Assembly: GCF_022647665.1 (NCBI RefSeq)
Contig: NZ_CP071872.1
Location: forward strand, 5,704,001 to 5,768,000
DNA from: Streptomyces formicae
GTDB lineage: Bacteria; Actinomycetota; Actinomycetes; Streptomycetales; Streptomycetaceae
Length of the DNA: 64,000 nt
Direction: 5' to 3'
The notes beneath the pieces are model-generated. The model made no database searches, was not told where the DNA came from, and was given only the letters and a program-made list of their open reading frames with translations. The translations under genes were made by a program, and so were the position numbers. This document shows, in pieces, positions 23,373 to 31,566 of this stretch (position 1 is its first letter; every line of letters starts with the position of its first letter).

Positions 23373-25238
23373 ATGCCTTCGATACCGAGATCCGCCGCCG
23401 TCGCGACCGTCGTGGCCACCGCACTGGCCGCCGGTCTGCTCGCCGGCTCCGCCTCGGCCGCCGCCGGCGCCGGCGCCGACACCGCGACGGGCGTCGCCGC
23501 CGCGGCCGGCGTCCGCATCCACGACATCCAGGGCACCACCCGCACCTCGCCGCTCGTCGGGCAGCAGGTCACGGACGTCGAGGGCATCGTCATCGGCGTC
23601 CGCACCTACGGCTCTTCGCGCGGCTTCTGGATCCAGGACCCGCAGGCCGACGCGAACCCGGCCACCAGCGAGGGCCTCTTCGTCTTCACCAGCTCCACCC
23701 CGACGGTCGCCGTGGGCGACGCGGTCAAGGTCTCCGGCACGGTCGGCGAGTACGTCCCCGGCGGCCTGAGCTCGGGCAACCAGTCCCTCACGCAGATCTC
23801 CAAGCCAGCCGTCACCGTGGTCTCCTCCGGCAACGCGCTGCCGGCGCCGGTGACCGTCTCCGCCTGGTCCGTCCCGTCCGCGTACGCGCCCGAGGGCGAC
23901 CCGGCCGCCGCGAACAGCATCAACGCGCTGCCGCTGAAGCCCCGTTCGTACGCCCTCGACTACTACGAGTCGCTCGAAGGCAGCAACGTGCGCATCGGGA
24001 CCTCGCGCGTCGTCGGCGCGACGGACCCGTACGCCGAGCTCTGGGTGACGGTGAAGCCGTGGGAGAACCCGACCTGGCGCGGCGGCACCCGCTACGGCTC
24101 CTACGCCTCCCAGAACACCGGCCGGCTCCAGATCCAGTCGCTGGTCCCGCTCGCCCAGCAGCCGTTCCCCAAGGCGAACGTCGGCGACGTCGTGTCCGGC
24201 ACGACCGAGGGTCCGCTGGACTTCAACCAGTTCGGCGGCTACACGATCACGGCCCGCACTCTCGGTACGGTCACCGACCGGGAGCTGGAGCGCGAGTCGA
24301 CGCGTCCGCAGCGCGGCGGCGAGCTGGCGGTCGCCACGTACAACGTGGAGAACCTGGACCCGTCCGACCCGCAGGAGAAGTTCGACGCGCTGGCCGAGGC
24401 CGTCGTCACCAACCTCGCCTCGCCCGACGTCCTCGCCCTGGAGGAGATCCAGGACAACTCCGGCGCGAAGAACGACGGCACGGTCGCCGCCGACCAGACG
24501 GTCAAGAAGTTCACGGACGCGATCGTGGCGGCCGGCGGCCCGGCGTACGAGTGGCGCTCGGTCGACCCGGAGAACCTCACGGACGGCGGCGAGCCCGGCG
24601 GCAACATCCGCCAGGTCTTCCTCTTCAACCCGGAGCGGGTCTCCTTCACCGACCGTGGCGCGGGCGACGCCACGACCGCCACCGGCGTCGTGCGCGAGCG
24701 CGGCCGCGCGGCGCTCACCCACTCCCCCGGCCGGATCGACCCGGCGAACGCCGCCTGGACGGACAGCCGCAAGCCGCTCGCGGGCGAGTTCGTCTTCCGC
24801 GGCCGCACCGTCTTCGTCATCGCCAACCACTTCGGCTCGAAGGGTGGCGACGAGGGGCTGACCTCGCACCACCAGCCGCCGGTCCGCTCCTCCGAGGCCA
24901 AGCGCCTGGAGCAGGCGCAGTCCGTGAACGCCTTCGTCAAGGGCATCCTGAAGGCCCAGCGGAACGCCGACGTCCTGGTGCTGGGCGACATCAACGATTT
25001 CGAGTTCTCGGCGACGACGAAGGCGCTCACCGACGGCGGGGTGCTGTACCCGGCGATCCTGTCGCTGCCGCGCGCCGAGCGCTACTCGTACGTCTACCAG
25101 GGCAACAGCCAGGTGCTCGACCAGATCCTGACCAGTCCGTCGGTCGGCGACTTCAGCTACGACAGCGTGCACATCAACGCGGAGTTCGCGGACCAGAACA
25201 GCGACCACGACCCGCAGGTGCTGCGCTTCCGCCCGTAA
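23373..25238 (+). CDS. Secreted endonuclease/exonuclease/phosphatase family protein
   Basis: A 621-residue extracellular nuclease or phosphodiesterase. The N-terminus is a Sec signal peptide (AAVATVVATALAAGLLAG, cleavage after SASAAA). Residues near 45-270 are an OB-fold module of the YhcR/ExeM type (VTDVEGIVIGV, SRGFWIQDPQ). The C-terminal catalytic domain shows YNVENLDPSD, ALEEIQDNSG (metal Glu), VIANHFGSKG, VLGDINDFEF and NSDHDPQVL (catalytic Asp-His). ATG 23373 follows CGGAG. Probably degrades extracellular DNA for phosphate, matching the upstream PHO-box-like repeats. Confidence 0.9.
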   Translation: MPSIPRSAAVATVVATALAAGLLAGSASAAAGAGADTATGVAAAAGVRIHDIQGTTRTSPLVGQQVTDVEGIVIGVRTYGSSRGFWIQDPQADANPATSEGLFVFTSSTPTVAVGDAVKVSGTVGEYVPGGLSSGNQSLTQISKPAVTVVSSGNALPAPVTVSAWSVPSAYAPEGDPAAANSINALPLKPRSYALDYYESLEGSNVRIGTSRVVGATDPYAELWVTVKPWENPTWRGGTRYGSYASQNTGRLQIQSLVPLAQQPFPKANVGDVVSGTTEGPLDFNQFGGYTITARTLGTVTDRELERESTRPQRGGELAVATYNVENLDPSDPQEKFDALAEAVVTNLASPDVLALEEIQDNSGAKNDGTVAADQTVKKFTDAIVAAGGPAYEWRSVDPENLTDGGEPGGNIRQVFLFNPERVSFTDRGAGDATTATGVVRERGRAALTHSPGRIDPANAAWTDSRKPLAGEFVFRGRTVFVIANHFGSKGGDEGLTSHHQPPVRSSEAKRLEQAQSVNAFVKGILKAQRNADVLVLGDINDFEFSATTKALTDGGVLYPAILSLPRAERYSYVYQGNSQVLDQILTSPSVGDFSYDSVHINAEFADQNSDHDPQVLRFRP

Positions 25239-25250
25239 GCGCGACGCGCC

Positions 25251-25318
25251 CGGCCCGCCTGCACGGCCGCCCTGCCTGCACACCACCCGCCCTGCCTGCA
25301 CGCCCGCCCCGCCTACAC
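25251..25318. repeat. Imperfect tandem repeats after the nuclease gene
   Basis: CCGCCCTGCCTGCAC occurs exactly at 25267-25281 and 25287-25301, with degenerate copies at about 25251-25264 and 25304-25318. The array fills the 74-base gap between the convergent nuclease and monooxygenase genes. Confidence 0.6.
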
Positions 25319-26035
25319 GCCCGCGCTGATGCTGAGCGCGGGCGTGTAGCGCGTCACCCGGCTGCCGGTGAGCCCCGGGTAGTGCTGTACGCGCTCCCAC
25401 TGCTCCGTGCGCGAACCGACGCCGTCGCCGGGCGCTTCGAGCGCCTCCTGGTGGGCCTCGGCGCTCTCCCACTCGGCGTAGTTGAGCACGCGCGTGCCGT
25501 CCGTGCTCACGTGGAAGTGGGCCGCGATGCCGCCGGGGTGCGGACGCGGATCGCTCTCGAGGGCGGCGAACACGGCGTCCACCCAGTCGCGCTGCCGCGC
25601 CGGGTCGGCCCCGTCGAAGTCGATCTCCACGATGACGACGCAGCCCGGGATCCTGGTGTCGCCCGAGGTGGCTTCTCCGCTGCGGCAGCGCTCGTACGTA
25701 CGCAGTCCGAGCCGTTCGATGCCGGGCACGGCGGCGTCGATCTCGTCGTTGCGCTCGCTCCGGAAGGTGCGCAAGAACTCCTGGCAGGCGTCCTCGCCCG
25801 TCCACTGCGAGTAGTGGAGCAGGGCCGTGCCGTCGTCGCTCGTACACACGCTGTACGAGAGCAGGCCCACCTGGGGCCAGTCGCGTCGCCGCCAGGCCCG
25901 CGCGATCGCCTCGACCGCGGCGTTCTGACGCTCGGGCGTACCGACGTGCCAGGTGCTGACCTTGACGATGCCGACGCCGGGGCGCGTCAGGTCGGGGCGG
26001 GCCAGGTCGGGGCTGGTGGACAGCTGCACGGTCAT
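25313..26035 (-). CDS. Antibiotic biosynthesis monooxygenase-like protein, SoxR-type target
   Basis: A 240-residue protein made of two ferredoxin-like ABM domains. Domain 1 contains GIVKVSTWHVGTPERQNAAV and LLHYSQWTGEDACQEFL; domain 2 contains GCVVIVEIDFDGADPARQRD and RVLNYAEWESAEAHQEAL, so it looks like an internal duplication. ABM proteins oxidise quinone-like aromatics without cofactor. ATG 26035 follows GAGGAGG. Its promoter carries a SoxR operator (26094-26115), and a monooxygenase of this kind is among the few SoxR targets described in S. coelicolor. That points to redox-active compounds as inducers. Confidence 0.85.
   Translation of the reverse strand: MTVQLSTSPDLARPDLTRPGVGIVKVSTWHVGTPERQNAAVEAIARAWRRRDWPQVGLLSYSVCTSDDGTALLHYSQWTGEDACQEFLRTFRSERNDEIDAAVPGIERLGLRTYERCRSGEATSGDTRIPGCVVIVEIDFDGADPARQRDWVDAVFAALESDPRPHPGGIAAHFHVSTDGTRVLNYAEWESAEAHQEALEAPGDGVGSRTEQWERVQHYPGLTGSRVTRYTPALSISAGV
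25315..25347. terminator. 13-bp perfect hairpin overlapping the monooxygenase 3' end
   Basis: ACACGCCCGCGCT (25315-25327) and AGCGCGGGCGTGT (25335-25347) enclose a 7-base loop. The hairpin spans the last ten codons of the minus-strand gene and can terminate both convergent transcripts. Confidence 0.65.
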
Positions 26036-26086
26036 GACGGTCCTCCTCGGCCGGCGCACCCGTCTGGTGCACCGCTTCACCGAGCC

Positions 26087-26117
26087 ATCCTCAGACCTCA
26101 ACCAAGGTTGAGGTCAA
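26087..26117 (-). promoter_or_regulatory. SoxR-type promoter with 19-bp spacer
   Basis: Arms GACCTCAACC (26094-26103) and GGTTGAGGTC (26106-26115) form a perfect 10-bp inverted repeat around AA. On the minus strand TTGACC (-35, 26117-26112) and GAGGAT (-10, 26092-26087) are 19 bases apart, the overlong spacing used by MerR-family activators such as SoxR. The start codon is about 50 bases downstream. Confidence 0.85.
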
Positions 26118-26133
26118 CCCCTGCCCGCCCCCG

Positions 26134-26634
26134 TCAGCCGCTCGCGCCCACGTCGTTGCTCGGGGCGCCGTCGCCGACGGGCGGGAGGTCGCCGCGCTCA
26201 TCGGGCGGCGCATCGGGCACGGCCTCGGGCAGGATCGCGTCGAGTTCGCGGTCGTCGGCGCGGGGGGCGGCCTCCGCGGCGGTGCGCAGCGTGGCGCGGT
26301 CCACGGCCTTGTCGGCGGCGACGCGGACGATGTGGCCGTTCTCGGCGCGTGCGTACTCATGACGGCCGCCGGCCGTGCGGTACCAGGTCGCGTCGCCGTC
26401 CTGTGCGCAGGCCACCGGGGCGTCGCCCACCGAATCCACCTGCGCGGCGGGGCAGTTGGCCGCGGTGAGCTCGCCGCGGTCGACGACGAGACGGACCTGG
26501 GCGCCGCCCGGGGTCCGGACGTACGTGCCCTGGAAGCCGTCGTGTCCGGACGGCCCGACGGACTGCTTCGCCAGCTCGAAGCCGGGCACGTCGGTGACAT
26601 GGATCAGCTCGAGACACCGCACGGCACGGATCAT
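26134..26634 (-). CDS. Hypothetical protein
   Basis: A 166-residue protein of no recognised family. It has a hydrophilic middle (YVRTPGGAQVRLVVDRGEL, then WYRTAGGRHEYARAENGHIV) suggestive of a small beta domain, and an acidic Pro-rich C-terminus. No signal peptide or membrane segment is apparent. ATG 26634 is preferred because GGGAGG lies 8 bases upstream; a GTG at 26652 is also possible. It precedes the SoxR-promoter gene in the same direction but is separated from it by that promoter. Confidence 0.55.
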   Translation of the reverse strand: MIRAVRCLELIHVTDVPGFELAKQSVGPSGHDGFQGTYVRTPGGAQVRLVVDRGELTAANCPAAQVDSVGDAPVACAQDGDATWYRTAGGRHEYARAENGHIVRVAADKAVDRATLRTAAEAAPRADDRELDAILPEAVPDAPPDERGDLPPVGDGAPSNDVGASG

Positions 26635-26749
26635 GCGCCCATCCTCCCGCACGGCGAACAGCTGTACGGCAACTCTTCATGAATGCTTGACCCTCACCCC
26701 AAGCAGAACTAAGTGGACCTTCACGGTGGAGGCGGCGGACACTGCGTTC

Positions 26750-27646
26750 ATGACGACACCTCGCCCCTTCGGCCTCGCCCTCTGCGCGATGATCACGCCG
26801 TTCACCGGCGCCGGCGAGCTGGACCTGGACGGCGCCGGGAAGCTCGCCGCGCACCTGGTGGCCGAGGGCTGCGACGGGCTCGTCCTGAACGGCACCACCG
26901 GCGAATCCCCGACGACCACCGACGCCGAGAAGACCGCACTCGTACGGGCCGTGCGCGAGGCCGTCGGGGACGGGGTCCGCGTCGTCGCGGGCGTCGGCAG
27001 CGCGAGCACCCGGCACACGGTGGAGCTCGCCCGCTCCGCGGAGTCGGCCGGCGCCGACGGGCTCCTCGTCGTCACCCCGTACTACAGCCGCCCGCCGCAG
27101 GCCGCCGTCGAGGCACACTTCCGGCGGGTCGCGGACGCGGCCGGCATTCCGCTGATGCTGTACGACATCCCGGGCCGCACGGGCACCCGGATCGAGCCGG
27201 AGACGCTGCTGCGGCTCGCCGGCCATCCGCGGATCGTGGCCGTGAAGGACTGCGCGTACGACCTGCTCGGCAGCACCAAGGTGATCGCCCGGTCGTCACT
27301 CGCGTACTACTCCGGCTGCGAGGAGCTGAACCTGCCCCTGTACGCGGTGGGCGGCGCGGGCTTCGTCAGCACGGTCGCGAACGTCACCCCGCGCCCGCTC
27401 CGGGCGGTGCTCGACGCCCACGACGCGGGCCGCACGGCACAGGCCGCCACGCTCAACCACCTCACGCTGCCCCTCGCCGAACTGATGATGGCGTCCGGCC
27501 TGCCGGGCACGGTGACCGCGAAGGCGCTCCTCGGCACGATCGGCCTGCCCGCCGGCCCGGTCCGCGAACCGCTGCAGCCCGCCGACCGAGCGACGGTCGA
27601 CGGGCTGCTGGCGGCGTACGAAGAGGTCATTCGGGCGGCTCACTAG
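26750..27646 (+). CDS. dapA: 4-hydroxy-tetrahydrodipicolinate synthase DapA
   Basis: A 298-residue class I aldolase that condenses pyruvate with aspartate semialdehyde in the lysine/diaminopimelate pathway. ALCAMITPFTGAGELD is the N-terminus, VLNGTTGESPTTT holds the proton-relay TT pair, LMLYDIPGRTGTRI holds Y138 and the substrate arginine, and K166 in VAVKDC is the Schiff base. ATG 26750 lacks a close ribosome binding site; a GTG at 26726 is an alternative. dapD, a later gene of the pathway, lies convergent beyond a strong terminator. Confidence 0.92.
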   Translation: MTTPRPFGLALCAMITPFTGAGELDLDGAGKLAAHLVAEGCDGLVLNGTTGESPTTTDAEKTALVRAVREAVGDGVRVVAGVGSASTRHTVELARSAESAGADGLLVVTPYYSRPPQAAVEAHFRRVADAAGIPLMLYDIPGRTGTRIEPETLLRLAGHPRIVAVKDCAYDLLGSTKVIARSSLAYYSGCEELNLPLYAVGGAGFVSTVANVTPRPLRAVLDAHDAGRTAQAATLNHLTLPLAELMMASGLPGTVTAKALLGTIGLPAGPVREPLQPADRATVDGLLAAYEEVIRAAH

Positions 27647-27797
27647 GAGGCGTTCGGGCAGCCAGCCTCGGCCAGTTGGGGTGTGAGGCGGTAGAGGCAA
27701 GCGCCGGCAGGCGCAGTGGTGTTGTACGCCTGCTGACCAGCCAAGTCCGTCCTGCGATCGGCGCGAGCCTTACGAGGCAGGTGTCTCCCCCAACGCA

Positions 27798-27841
27798 CGA
27801 GCGCCCTTCCGGGCCGTCCTGGGGACGTGGAAGGGCGCTCG
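27798..27841. terminator. Strong bidirectional terminator between dapA and dapD
   Basis: CGAGCGCCCTTCC (27798-27810) and GGAAGGGCGCTCG (27829-27841) form a perfect 13-bp stem with an 18-base loop in the 228-base convergent gap. The rest of the gap (27647-27797) shows nothing recognisable. Confidence 0.85.
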
Positions 27842-27874
27842 ACGAGGCGGCCGCAGGCACAGGGCCGCCGGTGG

Positions 27875-28876
27875 TCAGTTGTGGTTGTGCAGCACGTCGT
27901 TCAGGCCGCCCCACACCGCGTTGTTCGGGCGGGCCTCGACGGCGCCCGTGACCGAGTTGCGGCGGAAGAGGATGTTCGAGGCGCCGGAGAGGTCGCGGGC
28001 CTTCACGATCTGGCCGTCGGGCATCGTGACCCGCGTGCCGGCGGTGACGTAGAGGCCGGCCTCGACGACGCACTCGTCGCCGAGTGCGATGCCGACGCCC
28101 GCCTCGGCGCCGACCAGGCAGCGCTCGCCGATGGAGATGATGACGTTGCCGCCGCCGGAGAGGGTGCCCATGGTGGAGGCGCCGCCGCCGATGTCGGAGC
28201 CGTCGCCGACGACGACGCCCGCGGAGATCCGGCCCTCGACCATGGAGGTGCCGAGTGTGCCGGCGTTGAAGTTGACGAAGCCCTCGTGCATCACGGTGGT
28301 GCCCTCGGAGAGGTGCGCGCCGAGCCGGACGCGGTCGGCGTCGGCGATCCGGACGCCCTTGGGGGCCACGTAGTCCGTCATCCGCGGGAATTTGTCGATC
28401 GAGGTCACCTGGAGGTGCAGGCCCTCGGCGCGGGCGTTGAGCCGCACCTTCTCGACGTTGTCGACGGCGACCGGGCCGAGCGAGGTCCAGGCGGCGTTGG
28501 TGAGCAGCCCGAAGACACCGTCGAGGTTCTGGCCGTGCGGCTTGACCAGCCGGTGGGAGAGCAGGTGCAGACGCAGGTAGGCGTCGTGCGCGTCGAGCGG
28601 CTTGTCGTCGAGCGACGCGATGACCGTGCGGACGGCGACGACCTCGACCTCGCGGCGGGCGTCCACGCCGATGGCCTTGGCGGCGGAGTCGCCGAGGAGG
28701 CCGACGGCCTGGTCGGGGGTGAGCCGCTCGGTGCCGGCGGGACCGGGCTCGGCGACGAGCTCGGGGGCGGGGAACCAGGTGTCGAGAACGGAGCCGTCCC
28801 CGGCGATGGTGGCGAGGCCGGCGGCGACGGCGCCGGTGGTGCGCGGAGCAGTGGTGCTGTCGGGCGAGTCAGTCAT
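27875..28876 (-). CDS. dapD: 2,3,4,5-tetrahydropyridine-2,6-dicarboxylate N-succinyltransferase DapD
   Basis: A 333-residue left-handed beta-helix acyltransferase of the actinobacterial DapD type, which succinylates tetrahydrodipicolinate in lysine and cell-wall diaminopimelate synthesis. The hexapeptide-repeat region runs from about residue 165 to 280 (VRLGAHLSEGTTVMHEGFVN, GDGSDIGGGASTMGTLSGGG), with the family end ARDLSGASNILFRRNS. ATG 28876 follows AGGAGA. It is separated from the upstream TetR gene by 43 bases and convergent with dapA. Confidence 0.95.
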   Translation of the reverse strand: MTDSPDSTTAPRTTGAVAAGLATIAGDGSVLDTWFPAPELVAEPGPAGTERLTPDQAVGLLGDSAAKAIGVDARREVEVVAVRTVIASLDDKPLDAHDAYLRLHLLSHRLVKPHGQNLDGVFGLLTNAAWTSLGPVAVDNVEKVRLNARAEGLHLQVTSIDKFPRMTDYVAPKGVRIADADRVRLGAHLSEGTTVMHEGFVNFNAGTLGTSMVEGRISAGVVVGDGSDIGGGASTMGTLSGGGNVIISIGERCLVGAEAGVGIALGDECVVEAGLYVTAGTRVTMPDGQIVKARDLSGASNILFRRNSVTGAVEARPNNAVWGGLNDVLHNHN

Positions 28877-28919
28877 AAGGAGAACCTAACCGCCGGGCCC
28901 CGCCGGGTGCGAACCGGTC

Positions 28920-29510
28920 TCATGTGCCGGTCGAGGGCTCGGCCCCGGCCGCACCCGGCTGGCCGGGGTCGCGCAGCACCCGGCCCAGCATCTCCCGCGC
29001 GTACTCCTCGTCGTAGGGGGTGTCGGTCAGCAGCACCTGGAGGCAGATGCCGTCCGTCAGGGCCACCAGCGCCCGCGCCGTGACCGGGTCGGTGCGGCGC
29101 GAGAGGATCTCGACGACGCCGTCGGTCCACTCGGCCGCGACGGGGCGCAGGGCCGGGCGGCGCAGGGCGGCGAGGTAGAGCTCGTACTCCAGCTCCACTC
29201 CGGTGCGCTCGCCGCGGAGCCACTCCCCCGTCAGCCGGGCGAGCTCGTCGGGCAGGGGGGCGTCCGGGTCGGCGAGCGCACCGCTCTCGCGCAGGGCCGC
29301 GCCGAAACCCTCGTTGGCCTGGCGCAGCGCGGCGGTCAGCAGTTCGTCGAGCGAGCCGAAGTGGTACGTCGTCGAGCCGAGCGGCACATCGGCCTCGGCG
29401 GCGACGGTGCGGTGGCTCAGCCCGGCGATGCCGCTGCGGCCGACGACCCGGATCGCGGCGTCGATGATGCGCCGGCGCCGGTCGGGGTCGTAGCGGCGTT
29501 CGCGTGCCAT
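28920..29510 (-). CDS. TetR family transcriptional regulator
   Basis: A 196-residue TetR repressor. The HTH spans about residues 10-55 (IIDAAIRVVGRSGIAGLSHR, VAAEADVPLGSTTYHFGSLD), and the C-terminal ligand domain is of the TetR_C_6 style with YELYLAALRRPALRPVA. The ATG at 29510 overlaps the stop of the SMR efflux gene by one base, so both are on one message. It probably represses the promoter at 29831-29868, giving ligand-induced efflux. The inducer is not known. Confidence 0.9.
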   Translation of the reverse strand: MARERRYDPDRRRRIIDAAIRVVGRSGIAGLSHRTVAAEADVPLGSTTYHFGSLDELLTAALRQANEGFGAALRESGALADPDAPLPDELARLTGEWLRGERTGVELEYELYLAALRRPALRPVAAEWTDGVVEILSRRTDPVTARALVALTDGICLQVLLTDTPYDEEYAREMLGRVLRDPGQPGAAGAEPSTGT

Positions 29511-29830
29511 CAGTGCGCTCCTCCGAGGTTGAGCACGACCACGCCGGCGACGACGAGGGCGAGGCCCGCGATCTTGACGGGGCTCGTGGACTCGTTCATG
29601 AACAGCATTCCGATCGCGGCGACGGCGGCGGTGCCGACCCCGGCCCAGATCGCGTAGGCCGTGCCGACCGAGAGCGTCTTCAGCGTCTGCGCGAGCAGGG
29701 TGAAGGCGAGCACATAGCCCGCGACGGTGATCAGCGAGGGCCAGAGCCTGGTGAAGCCCTCGCTGTACTTCATGGCCGTGGTACCAGCCACTTCTGCCGC
29801 TATGGCCGCGGCCAGCATTCCGTATCCCAT
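29510..29830 (-). CDS. SMR family multidrug efflux protein (EmrE/QacE-like)
   Basis: A 106-residue four-helix drug/proton antiporter. MGYGMLAAAIAAEVAGTTAM contains the essential membrane glutamate E14 of EmrE-type proteins, followed by YAIWAGVGTAAVAAIGMLF, the subunit-contact segment. It forms dimers in the membrane and exports cationic compounds. ATG 29830 has no ribosome binding site: a TACACT -10 hexamer ends 7 bases before it, so the message is probably leaderless. Co-transcribed with the TetR gene. Confidence 0.9.
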   Translation of the reverse strand: MGYGMLAAAIAAEVAGTTAMKYSEGFTRLWPSLITVAGYVLAFTLLAQTLKTLSVGTAYAIWAGVGTAAVAAIGMLFMNESTSPVKIAGLALVVAGVVVLNLGGAH

Positions 29831-29868
29831 GTGTACGAGTGTACACAACGATGCGTACGGGCGTACAC
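29831..29868. promoter_or_regulatory. Two TetR operators on the leaderless smr promoter
   Basis: GTGTAC-GAGT-GTACAC (29831-29846) and GCGTAC-GGGC-GTACAC (29853-29868) are palindromes whose starts are 22 bases apart, two helical turns. The first covers the -10 hexamer (29843-29838, minus strand) and touches the start codon. Confidence 0.75.
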
Positions 29869-29953
29869 AGCACCCGCGCTGCCGTGGGCATGTCCCGTGC
29901 CGCTAACGTGTCCCGGTCAGGTGGGGACGAGAACAGGACATGTGGGGGCGGGG

Positions 29954-31162
29954 ATGTCGGACACCATGGGGCCAGGACCAGGACAGGAGCCGGTGCCAGG
30001 ACCGGGACCGGGGCCGTACGGCAGCCCGTACCCCGGTCCGTACGGCAGTCCGTACGGCGGAGCACCGGGCTGGGGCGGCTGGGGACCGCCCCCGCCGCCG
30101 AAGCCGGGCGTCGTCCCGCTCCAGCCCCTCACCGTCGGTGACCTCCTGAACGGCGCCGTCTCGACGATCGGGCGCTACAAGAAGCCGGTCATCGGCATAT
30201 CCGCCGCCGTGTTCGGCGCGTGTGCCCTCGTGGTCGCACTCGCCCTGCTCATCGCCTTCTCCGCCGTCAGCGACACGGTCTACGAGCTGATCGAGCTGCC
30301 CTACGGCCGGGATCCTGAGTGGGAGCAGATCCAGCCACTCGTCGTCGCCTTCGTGTGCGTCTGGGTCGTCGCCGTGGCGGCGTACCTCCTGGCCATGGGG
30401 ATCGTCCAGGCGAGCATGCTCGCCGTGCTCCAGCAGGCCGTCCTCGGACGGCCCGCCGGCTTCGGCTCCGTATGGCGGCAGGCGCTGCCCCGCGTGCCTG
30501 CCCTGATCGGCACCGGGCTGCTCAGCGGGCTGATCGCCATGGTCCCGGCCGTGCTGGCGATGACCGGCTTCGTCGTGGCCCTCATCGGCGCCTCGCTGCT
30601 GGGCACCGGCGAGGACGACGCGGGGACGGCCGGCGCGCTCATCGCGTTCGGCTTCATCGGTGCCCTGGTGACCGTCGTGCCGGCCGTGTGGCTCTGGGTG
30701 AAGTTCAGCCTGGCCCCCGCGGCCGTGGTGTTCGAGAAGCAGGGGCCCATCGCGGCGATGCGCCGCTCCTCGGCGCTGGTGCGCGGGCGGTGGTGGCCGG
30801 TCTTCGGCATCTCGCTGCTGGCCTATCTGATCGCCGCGGTCATCGCGTGGGTGATCCAGCAGGTGCTGACCACGATGGCGTTGATCCCCACGATGGCGGG
30901 TGCGCCGGACCTCGGCCCCGAGCCCGAGCTGTCGGAGCTGCTGTCGGTCTTCGCCGTCTACATCGTGGTCGCCTTCGTGGCCCAGCTGATCGCGTACGTC
31001 ATCCAGACCACCTTCCCGCCCCTGGTGAACGGCCTGCTCTACGTCGACCAGCGCATCCGCAAGGAGAATCTGGCCCCGGTGCTGGCCGAGGCCGCGGGCA
31101 TGACCGCGGCCGCGCAGCCGCCCGTCCCTCCGGTCCCCCCGGGCCCGCCCTTCACTCCCTGA
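29954..31162 (+). CDS. Multi-pass membrane protein with Pro/Gly-rich N-terminus
   Basis: A 402-residue membrane protein. The first 50 residues are a Gly/Pro/Tyr-rich cytoplasmic tail (YGSPYPGPYGSPYGGAPG), followed by about six membrane segments, including FGACALVVALALLIAFSAV and a pair near residues 180-240. RSSALVRGRWWPVFGISLL resembles the DUF7544/glycerophosphodiester phosphodiesterase membrane-domain group. No catalytic domain is present. ATG 29954 follows GGGGG. Divergent from the SMR gene; its last 11 bases overlap the convergent VOC gene. Confidence 0.75.
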   Translation: MSDTMGPGPGQEPVPGPGPGPYGSPYPGPYGSPYGGAPGWGGWGPPPPPKPGVVPLQPLTVGDLLNGAVSTIGRYKKPVIGISAAVFGACALVVALALLIAFSAVSDTVYELIELPYGRDPEWEQIQPLVVAFVCVWVVAVAAYLLAMGIVQASMLAVLQQAVLGRPAGFGSVWRQALPRVPALIGTGLLSGLIAMVPAVLAMTGFVVALIGASLLGTGEDDAGTAGALIAFGFIGALVTVVPAVWLWVKFSLAPAAVVFEKQGPIAAMRRSSALVRGRWWPVFGISLLAYLIAAVIAWVIQQVLTTMALIPTMAGAPDLGPEPELSELLSVFAVYIVVAFVAQLIAYVIQTTFPPLVNGLLYVDQRIRKENLAPVLAEAAGMTAAAQPPVPPVPPGPPFTP

Positions 31163-31517
31163 GCGACCTCTTCGGCCGCAGCACGCAGAACTCGTTGTCC
31201 TCGGGGTCCGCGAGGACGACCCAGCTCACCCCGTCGCCCTGCCCGACATCGGCCGGCCGGGCCCCGAGCGCGAGGATCCTCTCCACCTCTGCGGCCTGAT
31301 CGTCGGGGGTGAGATCGATGTGCAGCCGGTTCTTGGCGGTCTTCTTCTCCTGCACGGGGACGAAGCACATGCCCGGCATCGCGAACTCGTCGGCGCCGAT
31401 GACGACTTCGTCCTCGGCCTCGAAGAGCACCTTCCAGTCGAGCACCTGGCACCAGAAGCGGGCCAGGGCGGGCAGATCGTGGGCGTCGACGACGAGTTGG
31501 TACATGCGAACGGCCAT
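31152..31517 (-). CDS. VOC/glyoxalase-fold protein
   Basis: A 121-residue single-unit VOC protein. YQLVVDAHDLPALARFW opens the fold, KNRLHIDLTPDDQAAEVERI is the central half and WVVLADPEDNEFCVLRP ends it, a common DUF-type glyoxalase-like fold with His and Glu at metal-ligand positions. The substrate is unknown. Start choice is hard: the ATG at 31517 lies inside a long perfect hairpin and has no ribosome binding site, while ATG 31505 lies just after it. Its 3' end overlaps the convergent membrane protein gene by 11 bases. Confidence 0.8.
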   Translation of the reverse strand: MAVRMYQLVVDAHDLPALARFWCQVLDWKVLFEAEDEVVIGADEFAMPGMCFVPVQEKKTAKNRLHIDLTPDDQAAEVERILALGARPADVGQGDGVSWVVLADPEDNEFCVLRPKRSLRE

Positions 31518-31550
31518 GCCCGCCAGTGTGCCTGGCGGGCATGGCCGTTC
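31508..31550. repeat. 18-bp perfect hairpin containing the VOC start codon
   Basis: GAACGGCCATGCCCGCCA (31508-31525) and TGGCGGGCATGGCCGTTC (31533-31550) enclose a 7-base loop. The start codon at 31517-31515 lies in the left arm. Confidence 0.85.
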
Positions 31551-31566
31551 ACCACTGTGCGGCTCT

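Noticed and set aside
23213..26362. 1049-codon plus-strand frame across the nuclease and monooxygenase genes
   Set aside because: It overlaps two genes with clear domains and signal peptide, in another frame, and has Arg-rich composition.
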